Source: Actinomycetota bacterium
GTDB taxonomy: Bacteria > Actinomycetota > Actinomycetes > Mycobacteriales > Mycobacteriaceae
NCBI GenBank assembly: GCA_018268465.1
Contig: JAFDWN010000007.1
Coordinates: 310,478 to 374,477, forward strand
Reading direction: 5' to 3'
Length of the DNA stretch: 64,000 nt
Numbering within the stretch: the stretch's first letter is position 1; every line of letters begins with the position of its first letter. The notes under the pieces were generated by a model. The model made no database searches and was not told the origin of the DNA. It saw only the letters and a list, made by a program, of their open reading frames with translations. The position numbers and the translations under genes are program-made. Below are positions 1-8,470 of this stretch, one piece after another.

Positions 1-1
1 G

Positions 2-586
2 GTGCTCGTCTGCACCGCCGGCGCGTCTGCTCCGACCGCATCGCCGCTGCGCATCGCCGTCGTGGGGGACTCCTACGCCGCGGGCATTCAGAACCGAGTC
101 GTCTGGCCGACTCTGTTGGCTCAACGCACCGGCTGGTCGGTCTCGAATTTCGCGCTCCCCGCTTCGGGTTTCGCAGCGGACGGCCAAGGCGGCCAGGCAT
201 TCACCTACCAGGTCGACCGGGCACAGGCGTCGGACCCGAGGGTCATCCTCATCGTCGGCGGACTCGCCGACGCCGGCTCCGCGGAAGCCGATCCGATCAC
301 CTTCGGCGCGATCGACGCGATCAACAAGGTGAAACGGACCGGTCGCCAGGCGCTCGTCATCGGCCCGACGTGGTACGAGGTCCCCGTGCCGGCATCGGTC
401 CGGCGGGTCGCATTCGCGGTCGAACAGGCAGCCACCGACGCCGGCGTCCCCTACCTCGACGCGCTTGACCCACCCTGGTTGTCGCGCGCGGCCATGCGGC
501 CCGATTTGAGCGGGCCGACGGATGACGGGCAATCCCTCATCGCCGACAGGATAGGGCAGTGGCTGCAGACCAGGGTGTCCGGATGA
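2..586 (+). CDS. SGNH-hydrolase-fold protein, apparently inactive (5' end cut by window)
   Basis: The translation has the SGNH/GDSL hydrolase layout, with a block I GDSY motif near its N-terminus (residues 22-25 of the visible part). The later catalytic blocks are degenerate. Where block III should read GxND the sequence is GGLADAG, so the oxyanion Asn is Ala. Where block V should read DxxHP it is DLSGP, so the catalytic His is Gly. Family knowledge says SGNH proteins in polysaccharide loci act as esterases or O-acetyltransferase partners; this one may bind glycan without hydrolysing it. Its stop overlaps the ATG of the next gene (ATGA), and that gene encodes an intact member of the same fold. 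The true start may lie upstream of the window. Confidence 0.6.
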   Translation: MLVCTAGASAPTASPLRIAVVGDSYAAGIQNRVVWPTLLAQRTGWSVSNFALPASGFAADGQGGQAFTYQVDRAQASDPRVILIVGGLADAGSAEADPITFGAIDAINKVKRTGRQALVIGPTWYEVPVPASVRRVAFAVEQAATDAGVPYLDALDPPWLSRAAMRPDLSGPTDDGQSLIADRIGQWLQTRVSG

Positions 587-1347
587 GGATTCGGAGATGC
601 GGAGATATCGCGGCAACCGTGTTGGCCATTGCCACAATCGGCGGACTTGCTGTCGTCTCACATCCTCACCCCACACCGACGGGCCCCGTGCCGACCGCTG
701 CTGAGCCCATCACGCGACCCGTAGCGCCGCCCCCGGGCCACCCTTCGGTCCTTCTCATCGGTGACTCTTATACCGGCGGGCCGAACGGATTACCCGAATT
801 GTCCTACGGCTGCCAGGCCGCGTCGGCAATGGGCTGGTTGTGTCACCTCTCGGCGGTTCCCGGTACGGGCTACATCAGCGGCGGACCGGCCAACAGATTC
901 ATCGTCGACGAGTACATCGGATCCTCGACCTCGTTCTCCGAACGGGTTCCCCGGCTCTCGGCACAGTATCAACCCGACATCGTCATCCTTGACGGCGGCC
1001 GCAACGACGAGTTCCCGCCGCGCGATGACGTCTACAAGGCGATGGCGGCGACCATCGGGCAAGTCCGGCACGCCTGGCCGACTGCTCGGATCGTCTTCAT
1101 CAGACCCCGGTTCCTCGACGACCCCCGCGACGATCTCGGATTCGACGACGCCTTCATGGGACGGCTGTCGAAAGATCCGGGCGCTGCCGGCTTGACCATC
1201 CTCGATCCCGTCGGGGGTTTTGTCGACGACAACACCTCGCAGTGGTTGCTGGCCGACGGTGTACATCCGAATCTATTGGGAGATAAGAAGATAGCGATCG
1301 CTTTAGTTGACGCACTGGAGAGCCATGGATTCGCCGCGACGATGTGA
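583..1347 (+). CDS. Membrane-anchored SGNH/GDSL hydrolase
   Basis: 254 aa. Residues about 9-25 are a hydrophobic anchor, followed by a Pro/Thr-rich linker to about residue 53 and then an SGNH hydrolase domain outside the membrane. The catalytic blocks are complete: GDSY with Ser62, GGRND with Asn141, and DGVHP with Asp225 and His228. Probable role is an esterase or acyl-transfer step on the extracytoplasmic polysaccharide (inference from context). The start at 583 was chosen because it overlaps the upstream stop as ATGA and puts the anchor at the N-terminus. It is the active-looking partner of the degenerate SGNH protein just upstream. Confidence 0.8.
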   Translation: MRIRRCGDIAATVLAIATIGGLAVVSHPHPTPTGPVPTAAEPITRPVAPPPGHPSVLLIGDSYTGGPNGLPELSYGCQAASAMGWLCHLSAVPGTGYISGGPANRFIVDEYIGSSTSFSERVPRLSAQYQPDIVILDGGRNDEFPPRDDVYKAMAATIGQVRHAWPTARIVFIRPRFLDDPRDDLGFDDAFMGRLSKDPGAAGLTILDPVGGFVDDNTSQWLLADGVHPNLLGDKKIAIALVDALESHGFAATM

Positions 1348-2056
1348 GCGGCTCGGCGTGAACGATGCGCTGGTCGAGTACTGGACCGTCCTGCGCGGCC
1401 GGTGGCGATGGCTCGCATGGGGTGTCCTCCTCGCGGTGTCGGCGACGACCCTCTGGCTCATCGTGCAGCCGCCGTTGTATCGCTCTGACGCCACCGTGTT
1501 CATCCGCACTCCCGGCGACGTGAGCCGCGTGATCGACGGCGGGGACTCCTACGCCCGAGCACGGGCGCAGACCTACGCCGTGCTGGCCAACAGTCCAGGG
1601 GTGGCAGCGCGCGTCGCCGCCGATATGGGGCTGGCTCTCGACCCGCAGACCCTGGCCGGCCGGATTCAAGCCGCTGTCCCGCACAACACCGCGCTGATCG
1701 AGATCTCCGTACGTGCAGCCTCCGGCGCGGAGGCACAGCGCGCCGCGACAGCGCTGATCACCGAACTCTCGGCCACGATGGGCGCGCTGGAGTCGGTGCC
1801 GGGCTCTGTCGTTCCGCGCGCCGAACTCATCACGGTTGATCCTCCGGGAGCTCCGGCACGCGTGGTGGCCTTCGGAGCGCCGGTGCCGCTCGTACTGCTC
1901 GTCGCCGCACTCGCGGGGTTGGTGCTCGGCGCACTGGCCGCGGTGCTGAGGTCGGTGTTCGAGCCCCCTCAGCCGGATTCCGCCGACATCCGCCAACTCC
2001 TCGCGTCCGCTGACCAAAGCGCCGCGGACGAATGCCAGCCGGCGGACGACCGATGA
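1325..2056 (+). CDS. Wzz-type chain-length determinant / polysaccharide co-polymerase
   Basis: 243 aa with the two-helix PCP layout. One membrane segment lies at about residues 29-46, an extracytoplasmic domain follows, and a second membrane segment lies at about 180-205 before a short acidic cytoplasmic tail. There is no kinase domain. Such proteins set the modal length of Wzx/Wzy-dependent polymers. The ATG at 1325 has a GGAGAG just upstream and overlaps the end of the preceding gene; a GTG at 1358 would also give a normal PCP N-terminus. It is the first of three Wzz-like genes in a row. Confidence 0.7.
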   Translation: MDSPRRCERLGVNDALVEYWTVLRGRWRWLAWGVLLAVSATTLWLIVQPPLYRSDATVFIRTPGDVSRVIDGGDSYARARAQTYAVLANSPGVAARVAADMGLALDPQTLAGRIQAAVPHNTALIEISVRAASGAEAQRAATALITELSATMGALESVPGSVVPRAELITVDPPGAPARVVAFGAPVPLVLLVAALAGLVLGALAAVLRSVFEPPQPDSADIRQLLASADQSAADECQPADDR

Positions 2057-2097
2057 CTAAAACGGTCACTTCCCGTGTGAATTTGGAGGACGAGGAC

Positions 2098-2160
2098 ATG
2101 ATCACGACTGATGGCCACAGCAGGCTGTCGTCGCGGCAGACGATTGCAGGTGCCAAGTGA
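2098..2160 (+). CDS. Possible 20-codon leader ORF coupled to the next wzz-like gene
   Basis: An ATG at 2098 follows a strong GGAGGA ribosome binding site at about 2085-2090 and opens a 20-codon frame. Its TGA overlaps the GTG start at 2157 of the following wzz-like gene (GTGA). The downstream GTG has a weaker site of its own, so ribosomes may be delivered by reading this small ORF. No family is recognised for the peptide. It could equally be the relic of a longer N-terminus. Confidence 0.4.
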   Translation: MITTDGHSRLSSRQTIAGAK

Positions 2161-3485
2161 AGCTCATCGGATTCCTCGCCGTCGCGCGGCGATACTGGGT
2201 GACGTTCGCCGTCGTCGCCATCGGCGTGACCGGCCTGGGTGTCGGATGGCTGGTGCTCACACCACCGACGTACGTGTCGACCGCACAACTACTGGTCTCG
2301 ATCTCAGGGTCGACGACAGCTGCCGCCTATGAGAACGACCAGGTCGTCGCCGGCCGCGTCAACTCCTATATCGCGTTGCTCACCAGCGACGCTGTCAGTC
2401 AACGTGTCGTCGATCGCCTCCGATTACCCATGGGCCCAACACAATTTGCGACGAAGGTGAGTGCGACGAATGTCCCACCGCGGACTGCGGTGATCGACGT
2501 CGCAGTGACCGACGAGTCGCCGCTGCGAGCCCGGTTGCTGGCCGACACCGTCGCCACGGAGTTCGTCAGCTATACCAACGCCCTGGAAACCCCGACCGGT
2601 CAGGACGGACAGAAGGTCCGCACAACGGTCGTGAGCCCCGCCACCGAACCCCAGGAGCGCCGCAGCGAACGTATCGTACTCGGCGCACTGGCGGCGATCG
2701 TGGGGTTGCTGCTCGCCAGTGCGGCCGTATGGATCCGGTCGTTGACCGATCCCGTTGTGCGGACCGCCCGGGACGCGAGGTCGGCCGGTGTGACGGTGCT
2801 CGGTTCGGTGACAGGTGCGCAGGTGATATCGCTCGCCGAACTCGAGCATTACCGTCGACTGCGGACCCGCGTCCGAGAGATGGTCCTACCGGGCCGCGGA
2901 CAGGTAGTCGAGATCGTCCCCGTCGACACCAGCCTCGACAGTGCCGTCGTCGCTGGTCACCTCGGACGGAGCATGATGCTGGCGGGGGGGCGTGCCGTCG
3001 TGCTCGACGCCGCCTCGGCGAGACCCCCATTTGCCAGCGCCGACGATCCATCGGACCTCGCCGGTCCCGCTGACCACGAGGACAGCACGGCTGCCTCCGC
3101 GATGCCCGAAGCAGGCGAGGATGGGAATCCCGACGTGGTCCTTGTCGGCGCATGGTGGGACGACACCGAAGCGGTCACCATGAGCGGCGTCACGGACCTC
3201 GTCGCGCGCCTGCGCCAGCAGTACCAGCACTTCCTCATAGCCGCTCCGCCCGACACGGTTTCTCCCGTCGCATCGGTGCTCACCGAGTTCGCCTCGGCGG
3301 TCCTTCTGGCGGTAACCCCGGGTACGACGAAGCGGCGCGATCTCCGCCGTGCGGCGGAGAATCTGCGGGCGTCAGGCGCCCAGCTGAGTGGAGCTGTCCT
3401 CGTACGGAAACCACCCGACGGTAACGATATTGGTAGCTGCACTATCAATCGCGAAGCTGCCACGACGTCGAGCATCGGACAGTAA
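2157..3485 (+). CDS. Wzz-domain protein with degenerate BY-kinase-like cytoplasmic domain
   Basis: 442 aa. Membrane segments lie at about 13-35 and 172-195 and flank a Wzz-type extracytoplasmic domain. The 250-residue cytoplasmic region lines up with bacterial tyrosine (BY) kinases fused to Wzz, but the Walker A loop is lost. Where GxxGxGKS/T is expected the sequence is VDTSLDSAVV, and the Walker A' LLVDAD counterpart reads VVLDAA. No C-terminal tyrosine cluster is present. It is therefore a probable ATP-independent co-polymerase or regulator of chain length. The GTG start overlaps a small upstream ORF. Confidence 0.7.
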   Translation: MKLIGFLAVARRYWVTFAVVAIGVTGLGVGWLVLTPPTYVSTAQLLVSISGSTTAAAYENDQVVAGRVNSYIALLTSDAVSQRVVDRLRLPMGPTQFATKVSATNVPPRTAVIDVAVTDESPLRARLLADTVATEFVSYTNALETPTGQDGQKVRTTVVSPATEPQERRSERIVLGALAAIVGLLLASAAVWIRSLTDPVVRTARDARSAGVTVLGSVTGAQVISLAELEHYRRLRTRVREMVLPGRGQVVEIVPVDTSLDSAVVAGHLGRSMMLAGGRAVVLDAASARPPFASADDPSDLAGPADHEDSTAASAMPEAGEDGNPDVVLVGAWWDDTEAVTMSGVTDLVARLRQQYQHFLIAAPPDTVSPVASVLTEFASAVLLAVTPGTTKRRDLRRAAENLRASGAQLSGAVLVRKPPDGNDIGSCTINREAATTSSIGQ

Positions 3486-3581
3486 TGTCGCATTATCTGG
3501 CGCAATAGCGATGGTCTGCATCTCAAAAGGACTCTTTAGCAAATACTGTTGGATTAACTCGAGAGCGAAGGGAACACTGGG

Positions 3582-4361
3582 GTGGACTTATTCGACGTAG
3601 TGCGATCTTGCCTTCGCCGCTGGTACGTCGCACTACCGCTGCTGCTGATCGCCGCCTGGTTCAGCTATTCGGCGTACACATCGGCAAAGCCCGTCTACTA
3701 CTCGAGCGCGGTGGTCGGGCTGGCGCCACCGAGCACCCGGGTGGACCAAACGGCCCCTGGTGCCGAGGTCCGGCGCAATGGCCTTCTGGACATCGGAGGG
3801 GCATCACTCATTGCGAACATCGCCGCATGGGGACTGCACGATCCGGCGGTGGTCGATCGAGTAGTCGCGGCGGGCGGCAGATCAGATTACGTCGCCAGGA
3901 TGTTCCCCGTACCCACCACCATGCCGCAGCTGCCGCTGATCATGATCGAAGCGACAGAAGCCACCCCGGAGGACGCGACCAACACCGTCAATCTCGTTAT
4001 CGCTCAGGCGGAGCCCACGTTGCGGACCCTGCAACAGCAGGCACGAGTCCCCGACGACCAGATGGTCGAACTTTTTGTAGTGTCTCCGACAAGCGCGCCC
4101 GCGGAAGCGATGCCGAGCAGGACACGCTCCACGATTGCGATATTCCTTGCCGGAGCGGGCCTGTCGGTCCTGGTGACGGTACTTGCTGACGTGTTCCTGG
4201 TACGCCGCAGGGCGCGGATCGAGAAGCGGCACGAAGAACAAGCCGCAACCGCTGAGGCCGGTTCGGGCCCTCCCGGACCGGAGGACGGTACCCACCCCGC
4301 CGATATCGACGGGCACGACGGGCGCGCCCCCGCCGCTGAGGGTTTGCTGGGCAGCAGATGA
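3582..4361 (+). CDS. Wzz-like two-pass membrane protein
   Basis: 259 aa. A short cytoplasmic N-terminus precedes a membrane segment at about 14-33, an extracytoplasmic region of roughly 140 residues, and a second membrane segment at about 184-206. A charged, Ala/Glu/Gly/Pro-rich cytoplasmic tail follows. The layout is that of chain-length determinant (PCP) proteins, though the sequence is divergent. The GTG at 3582 is the likely start. It ends in an ATGA overlap with the Wzy-like fusion gene, consistent with one operon in which several PCP-like proteins serve one polymerase. Confidence 0.6.
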   Translation: MDLFDVVRSCLRRWYVALPLLLIAAWFSYSAYTSAKPVYYSSAVVGLAPPSTRVDQTAPGAEVRRNGLLDIGGASLIANIAAWGLHDPAVVDRVVAAGGRSDYVARMFPVPTTMPQLPLIMIEATEATPEDATNTVNLVIAQAEPTLRTLQQQARVPDDQMVELFVVSPTSAPAEAMPSRTRSTIAIFLAGAGLSVLVTVLADVFLVRRRARIEKRHEEQAATAEAGSGPPGPEDGTHPADIDGHDGRAPAAEGLLGSR

Positions 4362-7300
4362 CGACGGCCGAGCCTGCCTCCGTCGCACCGGGAACGGGAC
4401 GCCCGGACGGCGACGCCGGCGGGACGGGACGCCGTGAGCGCATCCCGTGGCTGTTCGCGCTGATGTGCCTACTGATCGGGCTACTTCCCGGTAACGCCGT
4501 GCCGGCGGGGCCGCTCAAGAGCAATGGCTCCCCTACGCTACTGATCGCACTCGCGCTGTTCGGCGTGTGCCTGCTCGGATTCCTCACGTTCCGACGTACT
4601 GCATCCTGGGCGATTCGTCCCGTGGTGCTGATGATCTTGTTGTACTTCCTGCTCAATCTCATCGTGCTCGGGGTGGGCCTCACGCATTTCGACAGCGCCC
4701 TGGTCGAGGCGAACAAGACTCGAGCAGCCATTTGGCTGTGCGCGAGTGTCGGCATCGTGCTCTATGCCGCGACCCGGATCGAGACGGAACGCCAGCGTGC
4801 CATCGTGCTCGGCAGCCTGCTGGTGGGTCTCACCTTCAGCTGTTTCGTCGCGGTCCTGCAGAACGCCACCAAGATCGACCTTCATCTGCTCTTCCAGCCA
4901 CCCGGGTTCGTCGTCAACACCGCCGATCAGGGCCGCGGAGCCGAGACGACCCTCGCGGAGCGTTTCGGCAGTCTCCGGGCGTTCGGAACCGCGATCTCAC
5001 CCATCGAGCTGTCGGTGATGGCGGCCGCGACGGTGCCACTCGCCATTCACTTCGCGCGGTTCGGGTCCCGGCGGGAAGTGCGGTGGCTGGCATGGCTCGC
5101 GTGTGGCGTGGCCATGCTCGCAATTCCCGCGTCGGTATCTCGCAGCGGCGCACTGGCACTCGTCGTGGCTCTGATGGTCGGGATGTGGGCCTTCACAATC
5201 CGCCATCTCGTCACCGGTGTCGCGATCGGAGCGCTCGGCCTCGTCGTCGTCCTGATCGTCTTCCCCAGCAACACCCAGGCGTTGTGGAAGGCGATCGTCA
5301 CGGCGCAGGACGACGCGAGCATCACGGATCGGACCAGCGACTACGTCAGGGTCTCCCAGACTTTTCACCAGTTCCCGCTGTTCGGGATGGGTCTGGGCGG
5401 TTCACCCCCATCGGTATACGGATTCCTGGACAACGAATGGCTCCAGGCCCTCGTACAGGGCGGCATCGTCGGCATCGTAGCGATGACTCTGCTCGCAGCT
5501 TGTGGAGTCCTCGGAGTCTCGGCGGCATTGCGCAGTGCCCGTACTGGCAGCGAGCGGAGCCAGGCGTACACGATGGGAGCGATGTTCGTCGGAATCCTCG
5601 CCTCCAGCTTCACTTTCGACCTGTTCAGCTTCCGGCAGGCGGCGTTGATCTTCTTCATTCTGATCGGGCTGCTCTGGTCACGGTTCGAAGTTCCCATGCC
5701 GCCAGCGCCGAAACGCCGCCCGCGCCGACTCCGAGCCGCTGCACCGCGGCGCCTGTCGGCGGGCACACTGCTGGCGCTGACGCTGGCGCCGGTGCTCGTC
5801 TGCGTGTCGTGCACGACGCCCGCGCCCGCGCAGCAGTTCGACTCCGCGGAGCAGCGGCTCTGGCCGAACGATACGGTGCCCGCGATACCCGACGGTGGCG
5901 ACGGGCGACCGATCGAGGTCGGCACCAAATTCATGACCACCAGCGATGGCGTCATCACGGCGTTTCGGTTCTACCAGGGTCCGAACAGCACCGGCGCCAC
6001 AACAGCCACATTGTGGTCGTCGGAGGGCATCAAACTCGCGTCGGTGCCGATTCCCGAGGGACCTGCCGGCTGGCGAGAGATACCGTTTGTCAAACCCGTT
6101 GAAGTCAACGGGGACAACACGTACGTCATCTCCTATCACGCATCGACAGGCCGGTATTCTTCCGACCCCGACACGTTCTCGTGGGGCAAGACCGTCAGCT
6201 CCGGATGGCTGCAGGCACTCGACGGCGTGTTCTCATACGGTGACGGCTTCCCCGATCAACTCACCAACGGCACGAACTACTACGTCGACGTGGTGTTTCG
6301 CTCCAAAGGCCCGACGCTGCGCGAAGTCGATGGCGGTGAGGACTATTTCGATGCATTCACGAACTCCTTCCCGACGACGCCGGAATTCTTCCCTCTCGGC
6401 GTTTGGTTCACGAATACCAAACTCCCCGAAGAGATCTCCGCCGACCAAGCTCTGGGGATCAATACCTACGTAATGCTCACGGCCGACAGCGACGTCGCGC
6501 TCATCCAGCAGAGCGGCATGCACGCGATCACCGACACCACAAATCCGCAGTCGGTGGGCCAGCTGCTCGCGGACGAGGCCGACATGTGGGCGGGCGCAGG
6601 AGACGCCGCGTGGACGGGCCAGATGCCGCCCAACCCGGTTTGCATTCCCGCGGAGGCCAAATGCGGCTTCACCGTGATGATGGACCATCGTGGACGCGTG
6701 CCCCCGGGGGTACTCGCTTACGCGAACTACGGCAAGGGAGTGACCTTCTGGCAGACCCGCGAACAGGCCGAACGATTTGTCAACGACTTCCAGAATCTCG
6801 TGTCTGCCGACAACTACTGGTTCACCGACGCGGCCATCTGCCGAGCCGGCGAAGGCGGCGCGCTGAAGAACAACGGACAGGCTCCGCTGCCCCCCGCCGA
6901 GTGCCAGCTCGCGGCAAACTACGGACTGACGACCCGCTACGTACGATCACTGGTTCATCCCCGCGCGGCAACGCCCGTCTGGAATTTCGTCGAACTCGGA
7001 CATCCCTTCCCCGATGGGGAGGGCACGTTGATCACCGGTCCGCAGATCCGGGCTGCGGTGTGGAGCAGCATCATCAACGGTGCGCGCGGCATCATCTACT
7101 TCGTCCACAGTTTCGGTGGTCCGTGCCAGTCGTACAACGTTCTCCGCGACCCGTGTGGCGACGCCATCCGCACGGATCTGGCGGGAGTGAACGCCCAGAT
7201 CCGCCGACTCGCGCCGATCTTGAACGCACCGTTCGTAGACGGCTACGCCCACGCGAACGGGCCGGTCGATATCGCCGTCAAACATCACGATGGCAGCACC

Positions 7301-7501
7301 TACATCTTCGCCGGCACGACCGTCAACGCACCGTCGGAGGCAACGATCACCGTATCCTGCGGCGCCGCCAGCATTGTCGAGGTCATCGACGAGGGGCGGA
7401 CACTACCGATCACGAATCGAGCGTTCCGCGACTTCTTCGCCGACGGCAACGCCGTACATCTCTACAAGATCACCGGAAACGATGGCTGCGGCCTCGACTG
7501 A
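4358..7501 (+). CDS. Wzy-like polymerase/O-antigen ligase fused to DUF4082 and glycosidase-like domains
   Basis: 1047 aa. Residues about 30-445 form a polytopic region with roughly ten or more helices and the large loop typical of O-antigen polymerases and ligases. After a basic linker, a further hydrophobic segment (about 464-485, ending near a Cys) leads to an extracytoplasmic part. Residues about 500-645 match the DUF4082 beta-sandwich. Residues about 650-1047 look like a TIM-barrel glycosidase with a C-terminal beta domain, judged from the motif pattern only. The polymerase would join lipid-linked repeats outside the membrane; the fused part may bind or trim the product. The start overlaps the upstream stop (ATGA). 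I know of no standard family with this architecture. Confidence 0.75.
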   Translation: MTTAEPASVAPGTGRPDGDAGGTGRRERIPWLFALMCLLIGLLPGNAVPAGPLKSNGSPTLLIALALFGVCLLGFLTFRRTASWAIRPVVLMILLYFLLNLIVLGVGLTHFDSALVEANKTRAAIWLCASVGIVLYAATRIETERQRAIVLGSLLVGLTFSCFVAVLQNATKIDLHLLFQPPGFVVNTADQGRGAETTLAERFGSLRAFGTAISPIELSVMAAATVPLAIHFARFGSRREVRWLAWLACGVAMLAIPASVSRSGALALVVALMVGMWAFTIRHLVTGVAIGALGLVVVLIVFPSNTQALWKAIVTAQDDASITDRTSDYVRVSQTFHQFPLFGMGLGGSPPSVYGFLDNEWLQALVQGGIVGIVAMTLLAACGVLGVSAALRSARTGSERSQAYTMGAMFVGILASSFTFDLFSFRQAALIFFILIGLLWSRFEVPMPPAPKRRPRRLRAAAPRRLSAGTLLALTLAPVLVCVSCTTPAPAQQFDSAEQRLWPNDTVPAIPDGGDGRPIEVGTKFMTTSDGVITAFRFYQGPNSTGATTATLWSSEGIKLASVPIPEGPAGWREIPFVKPVEVNGDNTYVISYHASTGRYSSDPDTFSWGKTVSSGWLQALDGVFSYGDGFPDQLTNGTNYYVDVVFRSKGPTLREVDGGEDYFDAFTNSFPTTPEFFPLGVWFTNTKLPEEISADQALGINTYVMLTADSDVALIQQSGMHAITDTTNPQSVGQLLADEADMWAGAGDAAWTGQMPPNPVCIPAEAKCGFTVMMDHRGRVPPGVLAYANYGKGVTFWQTREQAERFVNDFQNLVSADNYWFTDAAICRAGEGGALKNNGQAPLPPAECQLAANYGLTTRYVRSLVHPRAATPVWNFVELGHPFPDGEGTLITGPQIRAAVWSSIINGARGIIYFVHSFGGPCQSYNVLRDPCGDAIRTDLAGVNAQIRRLAPILNAPFVDGYAHANGPVDIAVKHHDGSTYIFAGTTVNAPSEATITVSCGAASIVEVIDEGRTLPITNRAFRDFFADGNAVHLYKITGNDGCGLD

Positions 7502-7552
7502 CCGAACCCAACGCGTCCTGCCGGGTGCGGGACACAGAGCGGAGCCGACACA

Positions 7553-8467
7553 ATGGCTGATCCCGATAACCCAGCTCCCAACTCCCGGGCAGCAATGGTG
7601 GTGGTGACTCCCACCTATGCGCCAGACCTGGAACTGTTCACCGATCTGCACCAATCGGTACTGCGGTGGTTCCCCAACGACGTCCGTCACGTCGCCGTCG
7701 TCAACGACCGCGACATGGACCTATTCCGCGTCTTCGAGGGGCCTCGATGCACAGTCCTCGGGGTAAGCGAGGTATTGCCCCGCTCGGTGGTACCACTGCC
7801 CCGCACGAAGCTGTGGCTCAACCTGCGCCGGCCCGTTCCACCACTGCGGGGCTGGATACTCCAGCAGATCATCAAACTCGCTGTGGTGCAGACCCTCCCG
7901 GAGCGCGTGATTGTCGCGGCGGATTCGGACCTCGTGTTTTTCCGCCCGGTCACCGTCGAGACATTCGCTCCCGCCGGCCGGGCACGCCTCTATCGCCTCG
8001 ATGACGGTGTCGGGGAATCCCTTCCGCGCCACCTGCGCTGGCACTCCGCGGCACACAGATTGCTCGGCCTGCCGCCGCCACCGTCCCCACCACTACCCGA
8101 CTATGTAAGTTCGCTCAACACCTGGGACGGTGACGTGGTGCGCAGAATGATCCGGCGCGTGGAAGAGGTGACAGGGCTCCCCTGGATACACGCAGTGGGC
8201 AAAGAACTGCACATCTCGGAATGGACCCTCTACGGCGTCTACGCCGACCAGTTCGAACAGGCGGGTTCGGTGACACTCACGCCCGAATCGCTGTGCCATT
8301 CCTATTGGGACACTGCGCCTCTCGGGGCCGATGACGCCACCTCCTGGCTGTCAACGGCAGGGCCCCCTGATGTTGCCTACATGATCTCGGCCAAGTCGGG
8401 CACACCGCAAGAGACACGACGCAACGCCCATGCAGCGGCCTTCGATCGGCGACAACCTGCCGAGTGA
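7553..8467 (+). CDS. DUF6492 family glycosyltransferase-like protein
   Basis: 304 aa. The N-terminus (VVVTPTYAPDLELF) and a DSD motif near residues 123-125 resemble a GT-A fold nucleotide-sugar transferase, in which DxD binds the metal and sugar nucleotide. The overall pattern fits DUF6492 proteins, which are common in actinobacterial polysaccharide loci. Acceptor and donor cannot be read from the sequence. It lies 51 bp after the Wzy fusion and is probably the last gene of this operon. The next gene is convergent and ends only 3 bp away. Confidence 0.65.
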   Translation: MADPDNPAPNSRAAMVVVTPTYAPDLELFTDLHQSVLRWFPNDVRHVAVVNDRDMDLFRVFEGPRCTVLGVSEVLPRSVVPLPRTKLWLNLRRPVPPLRGWILQQIIKLAVVQTLPERVIVAADSDLVFFRPVTVETFAPAGRARLYRLDDGVGESLPRHLRWHSAAHRLLGLPPPPSPPLPDYVSSLNTWDGDVVRRMIRRVEEVTGLPWIHAVGKELHISEWTLYGVYADQFEQAGSVTLTPESLCHSYWDTAPLGADDATSWLSTAGPPDVAYMISAKSGTPQETRRNAHAAAFDRRQPAE

Positions 8468-8470
8468 TTG

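Noticed and set aside
4567-6102. 511-aa plus-strand open frame inside the Wzy-like gene
   Set aside because: Arg-rich shadow of the polymerase frame with no membrane helices or motifs.
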